This document shows positions 53,945 through 63,981 of a DNA stretch of 64,000 nt, in pieces (position 1 is the stretch's first letter; each line of letters begins with the position of its first letter). Source of the DNA: Coprobacter secundus (GTDB lineage Bacteria; Bacteroidota; Bacteroidia; Bacteroidales; Coprobacteraceae); NCBI GenBank assembly GCA_000803105.1, contig JTDA01000003.1:1-64000 (forward strand). The letters are read 5' to 3'. A model generated the notes under the pieces. The model saw nothing but the letters and a program-made list of their open reading frames with translations, was not told the DNA's origin and ran no database searches. A program made the translations under genes and the position numbers.

Positions 53945-55402
53945 TTATTCTCGTCCAACCGATTTGAAAAGACGATTAAAACGAATCCATCCATCAAACC
54001 ATTTTCTATCCTTATCCAAGGACAGCCATACGAACAATGGTTTACCAACAATATGATCTTCTGGAACAAATCCCCAAGAACGACTATCGGCCGAGTTGTC
54101 CCTATTATCTCCTAACATAATGTAGTAATCCATTTTAAAGGTATATTGATTCGTTTCTTTATCGTTGATATAAATTTTATCATTTTTGATAGCGAGACTA
54201 TTACCTTCGTAGTTTCTTATCACACGTTCATATATAGGTAAATTTTCTAAAGTCAAGTTTAATGTTGCGCCCCGCTTGGGAATCCATATGGGACCATAGT
54301 CGGAACGAGTCCAATTTTCGTTATATCCTAAAGGATATGTTTCTCCTCCAAATTCACCCGGTTCTCCTTTAATTTGAGTAATAAAGTTATATCCTTTTAC
54401 TTTGTTCAAAGCTTTTTGTGTTAAAGGTAATCGATAAACGGGATTGAAGCTTCCGTCAGCATTCGGAGTGAATCCAAGGTAGCTCAATATTTGATTGTAA
54501 TTGGCGTCATCATTTATTAAATATCTGTCATCTACACTTACATCCAAGTCTCTGAAATTTTGTTCTCCTAATCGTACACCATTGGTCATAACATAATAGT
54601 TGAGCTGCATATTTTCAGGGTTTTTAAGTTTTTTCCCATCGATATAGACTTGATTATTGATGACTTGGAAGGTGTCGCCGGGCATTCCAATACATCGCTT
54701 TACATAATTTTCCCGACGGTCTACGGGCCGAAAAACTATCTCTCCAAATATATCTTTATTCCTGTTGACAACCTCTCGACCTTCTCGGTAACAAAGGGTG
54801 TAATAATCTGGATTTTGTATTTTTAAGGCGACAGTATCTCCGGCTGGAAAGTTGAAAACGACAATGTCGTTACGTTGTACAGTACCGGTTCCTTTCAATC
54901 GGTGATAAGGCCATTGGGGTTTTTCAATATATGATTTTGTATTGATTATGGGAAGGGTATGTTGGGCAAGAGGGAAGGATAGGGGAGTGTTGGGAACACG
55001 AGGTCCGAAGCTTAGTTTGCTAACAAACAAATAGTCTCCCACCAATAAAGATTTTTCTAAAGAGGAAGAGGGTATTTTATAGTTTTGAAAGAAAAAGGTG
55101 TTGATAAGGTATACAGCAACTAAGGCGTATAAGATGGCATCTACCCATTCCATTGTTTTTCTGAATGTTTTATTTTTGGATTTTCGCCAGAATCCCCAAG
55201 GTATGTATCGGGTAAGATATATATCGACAAAAAGGATAAGTAGGAGCAATACGGTATAATTATTTAACCATATGGCAAATCCTACTAAAATTAATGAAGC
55301 CAAACCAAAACGTATCCACCGTGAAATAGGTATTCCGTGGAAAGGGCATTTCTTTGGGGATTCCTGTCTTGATTTTATATTATTATGGGGTTGATTTTCC
55401 AT
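53945..55402 (-). CDS. lepB: Signal peptidase I
   Basis: Membrane serine peptidase that removes Sec signal peptides, 485 aa. Three hydrophobic segments lie in the first 105 residues. The catalytic serine is S114 (I-P-S-S-S-L-E-K-S) and the lysine is K235 (N-Y-V-K-R-C-I-G-M-P-G-D). Box E is G-D-N-R-D-N-S-A-D-S-R-S-W-G. A large insertion between the lysine and box E (about 245-420) is characteristic of the long Bacteroidota form. It starts 18 nt after dapB and is followed by a catalytically altered paralogue. Confidence 0.95.
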   Translation of the reverse strand: MENQPHNNIKSRQESPKKCPFHGIPISRWIRFGLASLILVGFAIWLNNYTVLLLLILFVDIYLTRYIPWGFWRKSKNKTFRKTMEWVDAILYALVAVYLINTFFFQNYKIPSSSLEKSLLVGDYLFVSKLSFGPRVPNTPLSFPLAQHTLPIINTKSYIEKPQWPYHRLKGTGTVQRNDIVVFNFPAGDTVALKIQNPDYYTLCYREGREVVNRNKDIFGEIVFRPVDRRENYVKRCIGMPGDTFQVINNQVYIDGKKLKNPENMQLNYYVMTNGVRLGEQNFRDLDVSVDDRYLINDDANYNQILSYLGFTPNADGSFNPVYRLPLTQKALNKVKGYNFITQIKGEPGEFGGETYPLGYNENWTRSDYGPIWIPKRGATLNLTLENLPIYERVIRNYEGNSLAIKNDKIYINDKETNQYTFKMDYYIMLGDNRDNSADSRSWGFVPEDHIVGKPLFVWLSLDKDRKWFDGWIRFNRLFKSVGRE

Positions 55403-55420
55403 TTTTTCCTTTGTTTTTAA

Positions 55421-56134
55421 TTAAAACTTAAGCATGTCTTGCATAGTCAAAAAACCTTTTTTACCACATGTAAATTCTGCTGCGATAACTGCACCGAGAG
55501 CAAAGCCTGCCCGACTTTTTGCGTCATGTGTAATTTTTATCGTATCTACATCCGACTCATAAATAACAGTATGTATTCCGGGAATCTCTCCTTCTCGTAT
55601 GGATTTTATTTCTATTTCGTCGTCTTTAGCATCTTGATTTCCAGTCCATTTGTTTTTTCTTCCGATTGTTTTAATTATATCTTCTGCTAAAGTTATGGCT
55701 GTTCCACTGGGTGCATCTAATTTATGAATATGGTGGGTTTCTTCTATTTTTACCTGATACGAGGGAAAGCCCTTCATTATTTTTCCTAAGTATTTGTTCA
55801 CGGCAAAGAAAATATTCACTCCCAAACTGAAATTTGATGCGTAAAAGAATGTTGCGCCATTTTCGCAAGCGTTTTTTATTTCCGGTAAGTGTTCGAGCCA
55901 TCCAGTGGTTCCGGATACTACAGGAACATGGGCCTCAAAAGCTTTGCGATAATTTTGTATTGCAACTGTAGGCATGGTAAACTCTATGGCAACATCCGCA
56001 CTTTTGAAAGCTTCAGATGTAAAATCATTTTGGTTGTCGACATCGATAATACTTACAATTTTATGCCCTCTGGATAGGGCTATTTTTTCTATTGTACGGC
56101 CCATTTTGCCGTATCCTATCAGTGCTAATTTCAT
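55421..56134 (-). CDS. dapB: 4-hydroxy-tetrahydrodipicolinate reductase
   Basis: Lysine/diaminopimelate pathway reductase, 237 aa. N-terminal Rossmann motif L-I-G-Y-G-K-M-G-R-T-I-E. The catalytic region is E-T-H-H-I-H-K-L-D-A-P-S-G-T-A near residue 130. It is shorter than E. coli DapB (273 aa), as usual in Bacteroidota. It heads the dapB-lepB-lepB paralogue-wbqC operon, so peptidoglycan precursor supply and protein export genes are transcribed together. Confidence 0.96.
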   Translation of the reverse strand: MKLALIGYGKMGRTIEKIALSRGHKIVSIIDVDNQNDFTSEAFKSADVAIEFTMPTVAIQNYRKAFEAHVPVVSGTTGWLEHLPEIKNACENGATFFYASNFSLGVNIFFAVNKYLGKIMKGFPSYQVKIEETHHIHKLDAPSGTAITLAEDIIKTIGRKNKWTGNQDAKDDEIEIKSIREGEIPGIHTVIYESDVDTIKITHDAKSRAGFALGAVIAAEFTCGKKGFLTMQDMLKF

Positions 56135-56250
56135 TTTTTACAAATTCTGTTTAAAAACATCAGTACCCTTCTTCTCAGATTCGAAGATATAGTTTATCTT
56201 GCAAATATAATGAAAGTCAATTGATTTTTCAGATATAAAAGGTTCATTTT

Positions 56251-57531
56251 ATGGAAAAGCTGATGTATTATATTTGGTTGCATCGTTTATTTTCGGCAAA
56301 AGAATTGAAGACAACAGATGGGTTACGAGTACAGGTGATTGACCCTGGACGGCAAAATACAGATTCCGGACCAGATTTTTTTAATGCTAAAATTAAAATT
56401 GGAGAGAAATTGTGGGCGGGTAATGTAGAGATACATCAACGCTCATCTGATTGGTTGCGACATAATCATCAGCAGGATAAAGCATACGATTCTGTTATAT
56501 TACATGTTGTGGAAAAAGCTGATTGTGAGATTTTTCGTATGAATGGGGAACCTATTCCCCAACTTGAGATGGAGTGTTCTCCACGCTTTCGAGAGGACTA
56601 TGTGCGTTTGGTGCAGCGTGATGCTTTTTTACCTTGCGGTCACCGTTTGGCCGAATTGCCTCCTCTTCTTTTGCCTGATTGGATAGGTGCTCTTTCGATT
56701 GAAAGGTTGCAGCAGAAATCGGATCGTATATTGAACTGGTTAGACATGTATAAAGGGAGTTGGGAAGACGTTTGTTATATTACATTTTCCAGAACATTAG
56801 GTTTCGGAACAAACAGTGATACATTTGAACGTTTGGCCCGCAGTTTGCCCCTTTTATTTATGCAAAAACATGCTGATTCATTATTCCAGATTGAAGCTTT
56901 TCTTTTTGGACAAGCTGGTCTTTTAGAACGAGAGGTATGTGGGGATGATGTTTATTATAATCGCTTGTGTGATGAATATGCATTTTTAAAAAATAAATTT
57001 GGTTTAACTCCGATTAATGGTGACAGTTGGAAGTTTTTCCGATTACGGCCAGCAAATTTTCCTCATCAGCGGATTGCAATTCTTGCTCAAATTATACATC
57101 AAGGTTTTTCTTTATTTTCTCAGATTTGTGAAAGAAAGGAAGAGAAGGAATTTCGGGATATTTTTCATTTTCGATTGAGTGGATATTGGGATACCCATTA
57201 TGCATTTGGACAGCAATCTCCTTCTGTGATAAAAGTTTTAGGGAATACGGCAATTGATATAATCTTGATAAATACTGTGGCTCCATTGTTGTATAGTTAT
57301 GGTATAAAAGTGGGTAGTGATTTATATTGTGACCGGGCTTTATTTCTTTTGGAGTCTTTACGTCCTGAAGAAAATATGATTATTCGTCAGTTTCGTGAGG
57401 TTGGAATTCAAGCTAAGAATGCATTAGAAAGTCAAGCTTTGATTCAATTACATAAAATATATTGTGATTCCCGTAAATGTCTTTATTGTCGTATAGGTCA
57501 TAAACTATTATCTCAAATGGCTCTGAAATAA
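56251..57531 (+). CDS. DUF2851 family protein
   Basis: A 426-aa cytosolic protein typical of Bacteroidota. Hallmarks are the N-terminal D-S-G-P-D-F-F-N-A-K-I-K-I-G and W-A-G-N-V-E-I-H-Q-R-S-S-D-W-L-R-H, and H-Q-x-D-x-A-Y-D-S-V-I-L-H-V-V. The C-terminus has C-D-S-R-K-C-L-Y-C-R-I-G, a short cysteine cluster that could bind metal. Its role is unknown. It is divergent from dapB. Confidence 0.9.
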   Translation: MEKLMYYIWLHRLFSAKELKTTDGLRVQVIDPGRQNTDSGPDFFNAKIKIGEKLWAGNVEIHQRSSDWLRHNHQQDKAYDSVILHVVEKADCEIFRMNGEPIPQLEMECSPRFREDYVRLVQRDAFLPCGHRLAELPPLLLPDWIGALSIERLQQKSDRILNWLDMYKGSWEDVCYITFSRTLGFGTNSDTFERLARSLPLLFMQKHADSLFQIEAFLFGQAGLLEREVCGDDVYYNRLCDEYAFLKNKFGLTPINGDSWKFFRLRPANFPHQRIAILAQIIHQGFSLFSQICERKEEKEFRDIFHFRLSGYWDTHYAFGQQSPSVIKVLGNTAIDIILINTVAPLLYSYGIKVGSDLYCDRALFLLESLRPEENMIIRQFREVGIQAKNALESQALIQLHKIYCDSRKCLYCRIGHKLLSQMALK

Positions 57532-57541
57532 TGTTTTTTCA

Positions 57542-57549
57542 TACCTTTG
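57542..57549 (+). promoter_or_regulatory. -7 element of the MFS gene
   Basis: TACCTTTG, 34 nt before the ATG at 57584, matches TAnnTTTG. Confidence 0.45.
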
Positions 57550-57583
57550 CCTGGGTTTTCAAAAGATATTAAGGTAGAAAGTT

Positions 57584-58786
57584 ATGACTAAGCAGGCGAG
57601 AAGTTTTGCTGCAGGAGGTACTGCATTTTCTGTTTTATTGGCTTTAGGTTTGAGCCATATGTTGAATGATATATTACAAACTCTTATTGCAGCTATTTAT
57701 CCACTGATAAAACAATCATTGACTCTGTCGTTTTCTCAAATAGGACTAATAACATTGGTTTTTCAATTTTCATCGTCGGTATTTCAGCCTGTAGTAGGAT
57801 GGTATACAGATAAAAAGCCACAACCTTATTCATTACCGGTAGGGATGACTTCTACTTTATGTGGATTATTTCTATTAGCTTTTTCAAATTCTTTGGGTAT
57901 GGTGCTTATATCGGTTACATTAATAGGGATAGGTTCTTCTATTTTTCATCCGGAAGCATCACGTTTGGCATATTTGGCATCAGGAGGTCGGCCGGGTTTG
58001 GCTCAATCAATTTTTCAGGTAGGGGGGAATTTAGGGGGATCTTTAGGTCCACTGTTAGCAGCTCTTGTCATAGCACCGTTTGGGCAGAGAAATGTTGCAT
58101 GGTTTACAGTCGTAGCTCTTTTGTGTATTGGAGTAATGTTCCCTATCAGCCGTTGGTATAAACGAAATTTGTATTTTTTGCGCCAACGTGCAGCCAATAA
58201 AGTAAAAGAAGTAAACGCACGTTTATCTCATCGTAAAATAATATTTTCTTTATGCATTTTGTTGATACTCATTTTTTCAAAATATGTATATTTAGCCAGT
58301 ATTAATAGTTATTATACTTTTTATTTGATCCATAAGTTCGGTATATCTGTACAAGCGTCACAATTTTATTTGTTTGCTTTTTTGTTTTCTGTCGCGGTAG
58401 GAACATTAATTGGTGGGCCTATTGGAGATAAAGTGGGCCGAAAATATGTAATTTGGGTATCGATATTAGGGGCTGCACCATTTACATTGGTAATGCCTTA
58501 TATGGGATTGATGGGAACGTGTGTCATGAGTATATTCATCGGTTTGATTATTTCTTCTGCATTTTCCGCTATATTAGTTTATGCTCAGGAGTTGTTGCCG
58601 GGAAAGGTTGGTATGATTGCCGGTTTATTCTTTGGATTGGCATTTGGCATTGCTGGTATTGCATCGGCAGTCTTGGGCAACATTGCTGATGACAGAGGCA
58701 TTGAATATATGTATCATGTTTGTTCCTGGTTGCCCCTTATTGGTATTGTTACCGGTTTTCTTCCTAATTTAGGGAAGAGGAAATAG
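57584..58786 (+). CDS. MFS transporter (fosmidomycin-resistance Fsr-like)
   Basis: Twelve-TM major facilitator of 400 aa. Near the N-terminus it has S-H-M-L-N-D-I-L-Q-T-L-I-A-A-I-Y-P and, later, Q-P-V-V-G-W-Y-T-D-K. The pattern S-S-I-F-H-P-E-A-S-R (near residue 122) is typical of the Fsr/fosmidomycin-resistance group, as is G-G-P-I-G-D-K-V-G-R-K in the second half. Whether it exports a drug or a metabolite here is not known. It has its own -7 box and a terminator. Confidence 0.92.
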   Translation: MTKQARSFAAGGTAFSVLLALGLSHMLNDILQTLIAAIYPLIKQSLTLSFSQIGLITLVFQFSSSVFQPVVGWYTDKKPQPYSLPVGMTSTLCGLFLLAFSNSLGMVLISVTLIGIGSSIFHPEASRLAYLASGGRPGLAQSIFQVGGNLGGSLGPLLAALVIAPFGQRNVAWFTVVALLCIGVMFPISRWYKRNLYFLRQRAANKVKEVNARLSHRKIIFSLCILLILIFSKYVYLASINSYYTFYLIHKFGISVQASQFYLFAFLFSVAVGTLIGGPIGDKVGRKYVIWVSILGAAPFTLVMPYMGLMGTCVMSIFIGLIISSAFSAILVYAQELLPGKVGMIAGLFFGLAFGIAGIASAVLGNIADDRGIEYMYHVCSWLPLIGIVTGFLPNLGKRK

Positions 58787-58793
58787 AGGGAAT

Positions 58794-58830
58794 AAAAAAG
58801 CTCAGATATAAAAATATTCTGAGCTTTTTA
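58794..58830. terminator. Bidirectional terminator, MFS gene and S9 peptidase gene
   Basis: Stem AAAAAAGCTCAGA against TCTGAGCTTTTT with an 11-nt A/T loop, between convergent genes. Confidence 0.85.
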
Positions 58831-58853
58831 TATTCTTATGTTAAAAGTAGATT

Positions 58854-61554
58854 TTATTGAATTAAGTCATATTTTTGGTCTATGCCCCGTTCGTTGATAT
58901 TAATACCTTCTTTCATCCAGCGTGGCTCTTTTGTTCCTTTTAGATAATAGTCAAAGAATTGTGTCATTCGTATAGTCCAGTCTCTTTGAGCACCTTCTCC
59001 TGAAAGAAAATGACCTTCATTTTTATAATTTAATAACCAAGCGGGTTTTCTTAGTCTACGCATGGCCAGGTACAAGGCTCGTCCTTGTTCATAAGGAACG
59101 GCTTCGTCAGCATCGCAGTGGTATATCAGCAGAGGGGTTTCTATCTTATCAGCATCTAATAAAGGTGAGTTAGCTAAATATTTGTCTTTTGCTTCCCAAA
59201 GAGTTTTACCCATTCGACTTTGAGTTTCTTCATACATAAACATACGAGGCATACCACTGCCATTACGAATACTTAGATATCCAGTAACCATATCAACTAT
59301 CGGTGCTCCTATATTTGCACAAGCGAACATATTTGTTTTTGTAACCAGATAGGCCGTTTGGAATCCAGACCAACTATGTCCTTGTAAACCTATTTTCCCA
59401 GGAGTAGCAATCCCTTTATCAATTAGCATTTGTGTACCACTTACTACAGCGTCATAGCAGCTTTTTCCAGGCATACCGATTGTAAAATGGATATCAGGAG
59501 TAAATACAATATAGCCATTGCTTACGAAAGTTATAATATCGGCCATAGCGCTACTTAGTCCGGGAGTACGATAAACATAAGCATCATTAGAATGTGTTTC
59601 ATAAAATTGTACAAGTGTCGGATATTTTTTGGTTGAATCATAATTTTCGGGTAAGTAGAGTAATCCTTCGTTTTCTTTTCCTTCATAATTGGTCCATTTG
59701 ACCACTTTTACAGTTCCCCATTTATATTCACTTTGCTGCGGATTAGCGTTTGTTATTCGTGTTGGATTGGAAAAATCTATTTTGCTCCACCACAGGTCTC
59801 TAAACTCATCTATATTTTGGCGGACCCATATACAATATCTTTTATTTTCTGATATTTTATGGATAGAATATTGATAAGGGCCATAAGCTAATTTCTTCAA
59901 TTTCCCATTTCCACTAAGGGAATAAATGCCTTCTTCTTTGGTGATATGATTGAATAGTTTGACTAAAATATTCTCATTAGGGGAGAAAACTTTAGTATCA
60001 AAATTTGAGGTAATCTTACGTATAGACATTTTATTTTTACGCCCGTATTCTTGCGTGAAACATTCGGGCTTGTCTTTCCCTGTCAAATCAATTTTCCACC
60101 AATCATATTCTCCGTATAATAAAACAGAATTACCATCAGCCATCCATCCGGCTATTCCATATGATGGTGCAGGGGCAGGTTTATCATATAATTTATAGTA
60201 CATTTGATCGCCTGTAGCAGTTGATATATCGGATACTTTTCCTGTTGTTCCATCTATTTTGTTCCAAATATGATTTATAGGATCGTACATGATTGCGTAT
60301 TTGCCTTTGGGACCCCATTCTGGACGTTTTCGGTATTTTGTTCCGACGAGCAGCCGCTTTCCTGTAGATAAATCAGTCAAGTATATATCAAAGGGAGTAT
60401 CATCTACCCACTCTTTATCCTTTAGATAAGGTCCATCATCAGTAGAGATAACAAAGCGGATATCGTCGCAGTCGTAAGGGTAATATACATCGAATTTTGC
60501 GGGGGCGACCATAACCAATTTTTTATTTTCGGGTATGTAGATATATTTGTCGTATTCTTGTTTGTTGTACCGGCTTTTTCGTTGAGTTGTCGGTACTTCG
60601 TATTCATTCCAAGTCCATAATTCTAATTCAAAACTTGAATCAGAATTTTTATTTTTTTTCTTATCAACAGTATTTTGTTTATTTGTTATTATAGGTTTAA
60701 GTTCAAGAGTAAAATACTTTTTATTATTGGCAAGATTAAGTTTATGTATCTCCATTCCAGTAGGAATGGGGATTTCTTTTTTGTCTAATAATAAATTATA
60801 TTTTTTCTCTTTTAATGAGAAATTGTACCAAAGAGAATCTTCTCCTATATTGAATGAGCCGGTGAGAGTTTTTTCTGAAAAATTGAAGTGCTCAGGATAC
60901 TTTTCATCTCCTTGATATAGAACTTTATATGGACCAGCTATAGGGCCATAAAGGATTTGATTTCCTTGTTGGTGTTTTTGAATGAATATTATGGATTTAT
61001 TGTGATTATAAAAATTGTAACTTTTTATACTGTCGATATGTAAAGAATCTCCCGTTTCGATATTACGGATAATCAAACGATTAAATTGAGGAGTCTTTTT
61101 TATGGAGTCTTTCGGAATGTAAATTGTTGATGCAGAATATACAGTTTGACCGACAGGAGATAGTGGTTCTATATATTGCCACATTCTTGTTTTTTTATCT
61201 TTCAAAGACATTAACATGGTGTGAGTATTACCTATAGTGTCGGACGTTTCGTACATCAAATACCGGTCATTGTATAAAAATATTACTTGGTCGATATTAG
61301 GAATGGAATCATACTGTTTCTTTTGTGTGTCATATAGATATAATTTCTTTTCGCTTTTCTGGTTGTAGTCTTGTGGTGTGACATGGTAGGTCACCCAGCG
61401 TCCCGAGGAAGAAATATTGGGAGATTCTACACGTTTCCAGCGTTTATAAGCATCTATTTCTAATGATTTTTTTTTCAGCTTGACCGGATATATTGCATAA
61501 GAAGGCCAAGCATATCCCGTAGAGAATACCGCAAATAAAAGAGTTTTTGACCAT
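58854..61554 (-). CDS. S9 family prolyl oligopeptidase-like protein; start region frameshifted
   Basis: Secreted serine peptidase of about 897 aa. The main frame is open to 58854 and codes a propeller region followed by an alpha/beta hydrolase with catalytic serine in G-H-S-W-S-G, aspartate in C-D-A-D-E-A-V and histidine in E-G-H-F-L. An ATG occurs at 61394, but conserved-looking sequence lies upstream (S-L-E-I-D-A-Y-K-R-W-K-R-V-E-S-P-N-I-S). A proper signal-peptide start at 61554 (M-V-K-N-S-F-I-C-G...S-G-Q-A) is out of frame with it. A single base too many in a plus-strand T9 run (61467-61475) explains this. Specificity is unknown. Confidence 0.8.
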
Positions 61555-61581
61555 TGTTATTACTTGATTTTTTTATTATTT

Positions 61582-61642
61582 TTTACCTGTATTTCTATGT
61601 TTCCAATAATCTCATTATTGGAAACATAGAAATACAGGTAAA
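61582..61642. repeat. Perfect 29-bp inverted repeat between two S9 peptidase genes
   Basis: Arms 61582-61610 and 61614-61642 are perfectly complementary with a 3-nt loop (CTC). It starts 40 nt upstream of the next gene's ATG on the minus strand. No T run follows on the minus strand (AAAAATAATA instead), so it is not a standard terminator there. It may be an RNA stability or processing element, or a small mobile remnant. Confidence 0.7.
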
Positions 61643-61665
61643 TTATTATGATAAATCATTTATAT

Positions 61666-63981
61666 TTATTTTTGATCTCTGTAATCTTTTATTCCAGAGA
61701 ACCAGTCGGCACTATTATCGTCCATAAGATGGCGAATAAAATGGAACCATAATTTGTGTTCGTAAAAAACATCATCAGCTGTGGTAAAACCGTGTTTACT
61801 ACCGGGTAGCACCATCATGTCAAAATTTTTTCCTTCTTTTATCAGAGCATTTGCCATGCGGAAGGTATGTGCCGGATTTACATTGTTATCGATATCACCT
61901 GTTACAAGTAGCAGTCCTCCTTTATAATTTTTTGCCAATTGCATATTAGTTCCGACATTTACTTCCCATGAACTCTTTCCGGATATGGTATCAGGAATTT
62001 CGGTAACTCCATTGTGAACCTCGACAAACCATTTATTGTAGATAGTATTGTCATGGTTTCCTGCGGCAGATACTGCAGCCGAATAGAAATCCGGATATGT
62101 GCAGATAGCTGCTGTAGCCATAAATCCTCCTCCTGAATGTCCGTATATCCCGACTTTTTTACCGTTGATGAATGAATACCTTTGGGCTAATTGTTCTATG
62201 GCATATTTGTCGTCGGCTAAGGGATAATCTCGCAAGCGTCCGGAGCTGTATGTATGATATGCTTTTCCTCGCATTGGTGTTCCTCCTCTATGTCCGACGG
62301 ATATCACAATGAAACCTAATTGTGCCAGACGGGTATTTCTGTCATGGATAAGGGAAAATTGTGTTGGTACAAATTCAAATTGAGGTCCGGGATATACATA
62401 TGAGATAATCGGATAGCATTTGGTCGAATCAAAATCAAAAGGTTTCCACATGACTCCATATAGGTCAGTAACTCCATCGGCAGACTTTACGCTAAAGCGT
62501 TCTGGAGCTTTCCATCCTGCTGCATAAACTCTCTTTAAATCTGGTTTGGGAAGTTCCATAATAATTTTTCCATGCTTGTTTCGGACGACAGGACAGGGTG
62601 CAAGGTCTACACGTTGGTAATTATCTATGATGTAATTCCCTGATTTAGATACAAAAGAAGAAGCGTGGTGAGCATTTCCAGGTGTTAATAATTCGAGAGA
62701 TTCCGGGTGGTCAATATTGACTTTATATAACATGTAATAATACGGGTCTACATTTTTTTCTCTGCCTAAGCCAAAAAAGTAAACGGTTCTTTTCAAAGTG
62801 TCAATTTTGTTGATTGGGCCGGCTACCCATGGTCCGGAAGTAATTGCGTGTTTGAAATTTCCTTCTCCATCATATAGGTAGAAATGTCCCCATCCAGTGC
62901 GCTCAGATCGAAATAAAATGTCTTTTCCATCATTTAAGAAGGTAACATTTGCCATTTTAAAATCGATATAAGGTTTGTCGATTTCTTGTATTAAAGTTTT
63001 GACCTCTCCTGTTTCTGTATCTCCAACACATATCTCCACAGTATCAAATTTTCGATTGGTACGTTTAAAATAGATACGTTTACCATCCTCTGAAGGGTAT
63101 AATACCTCGACATATTGGTCATGCCATTTTTCGAGTTTTATATGGGTTATTTTGCGGGTTTCTACATCAATTACATCAAGATGTGTATAAAAGCTTTCCG
63201 AATCGCCAGCCATGTCATATTTATAGGTAATTAATTTAGGTCGAGGTCGTTCGAGAGAATTGATAACCCAAAGATCTTTTAGTTCTCGGTTATCGTCTCG
63301 TAAAGCAAATATTTTTTTTGAGTTTTTAAACCATTTGGCGATAGATGTTGTGGGGATTGTGTCATCTTCCATTGGTTCGTAGGCATAAGTAAAATTCTTT
63401 TCTCCATCAAAGGTTAATTGTATTTCTTTCCCATCTCCACCTTTTTCTTTATTTTTTATCATGAAAAGATTATCCCCTTTAGAAAAGACGATATAAGTGC
63501 TGTCTGGGGAAAATTGTTTCCAGCTCTCTATTCCTTTCCAAGGTTTGACAGTATCTATTTTGCTGATTTGTTGAGTTTTTAGATTATAACGATATTTATT
63601 ATTTTCATGCTCGAATGTAAAAGAATCCCCTTTTTTATTGAATTTTATATGAGAAAGATTTAATTTTTTGTCATTAAATATTTCGCGGCTTTCTTCATTG
63701 AGCTGCATGGCTACTTTTTGGGGATCGAAGAGCAGAGATAGTTTTTTCTTTTCTGGGTCCACTAAATAGTATTTTGTCCCTTCATCGGTTGTGAATGAGT
63801 ACCAGAATTTATCTGTATTATTTATAAATGTTGGTAAGCAAGAAAGGGAGTTATCTCCTAAATTCATTGCTCTAAGATTGCTCCATTTGTCAGCTAATTT
63901 AAAGTTGGGTTTTATTTTTTGTGCATAAGTGCCGAAAATGGGAGTCAGACACAAAAGCAGGAATACGAAATATTTTTTCAT
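61666..63981 (-). CDS. S9 family (dipeptidyl peptidase IV-like) serine peptidase
   Basis: Exported peptidase of 771 aa with a Sec signal peptide (M-K-K-Y-F-V-F-L-L-L-C...Y-A-Q). A DPPIV_N beta-propeller covers about 60-510. The hydrolase domain has catalytic serine in G-H-S-G-G-G (near residue 625), aspartate in G-D-I-D-N-N-V and histidine in S-K-H-G-F. It is the third S9 enzyme in this window and is transcribed toward a second one with a hairpin between. The gene is complete, starting 19 nt from the window edge. Confidence 0.93.
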   Translation of the reverse strand: MKKYFVFLLLCLTPIFGTYAQKIKPNFKLADKWSNLRAMNLGDNSLSCLPTFINNTDKFWYSFTTDEGTKYYLVDPEKKKLSLLFDPQKVAMQLNEESREIFNDKKLNLSHIKFNKKGDSFTFEHENNKYRYNLKTQQISKIDTVKPWKGIESWKQFSPDSTYIVFSKGDNLFMIKNKEKGGDGKEIQLTFDGEKNFTYAYEPMEDDTIPTTSIAKWFKNSKKIFALRDDNRELKDLWVINSLERPRPKLITYKYDMAGDSESFYTHLDVIDVETRKITHIKLEKWHDQYVEVLYPSEDGKRIYFKRTNRKFDTVEICVGDTETGEVKTLIQEIDKPYIDFKMANVTFLNDGKDILFRSERTGWGHFYLYDGEGNFKHAITSGPWVAGPINKIDTLKRTVYFFGLGREKNVDPYYYMLYKVNIDHPESLELLTPGNAHHASSFVSKSGNYIIDNYQRVDLAPCPVVRNKHGKIIMELPKPDLKRVYAAGWKAPERFSVKSADGVTDLYGVMWKPFDFDSTKCYPIISYVYPGPQFEFVPTQFSLIHDRNTRLAQLGFIVISVGHRGGTPMRGKAYHTYSSGRLRDYPLADDKYAIEQLAQRYSFINGKKVGIYGHSGGGFMATAAICTYPDFYSAAVSAAGNHDNTIYNKWFVEVHNGVTEIPDTISGKSSWEVNVGTNMQLAKNYKGGLLLVTGDIDNNVNPAHTFRMANALIKEGKNFDMMVLPGSKHGFTTADDVFYEHKLWFHFIRHLMDDNSADWFSGIKDYRDQK

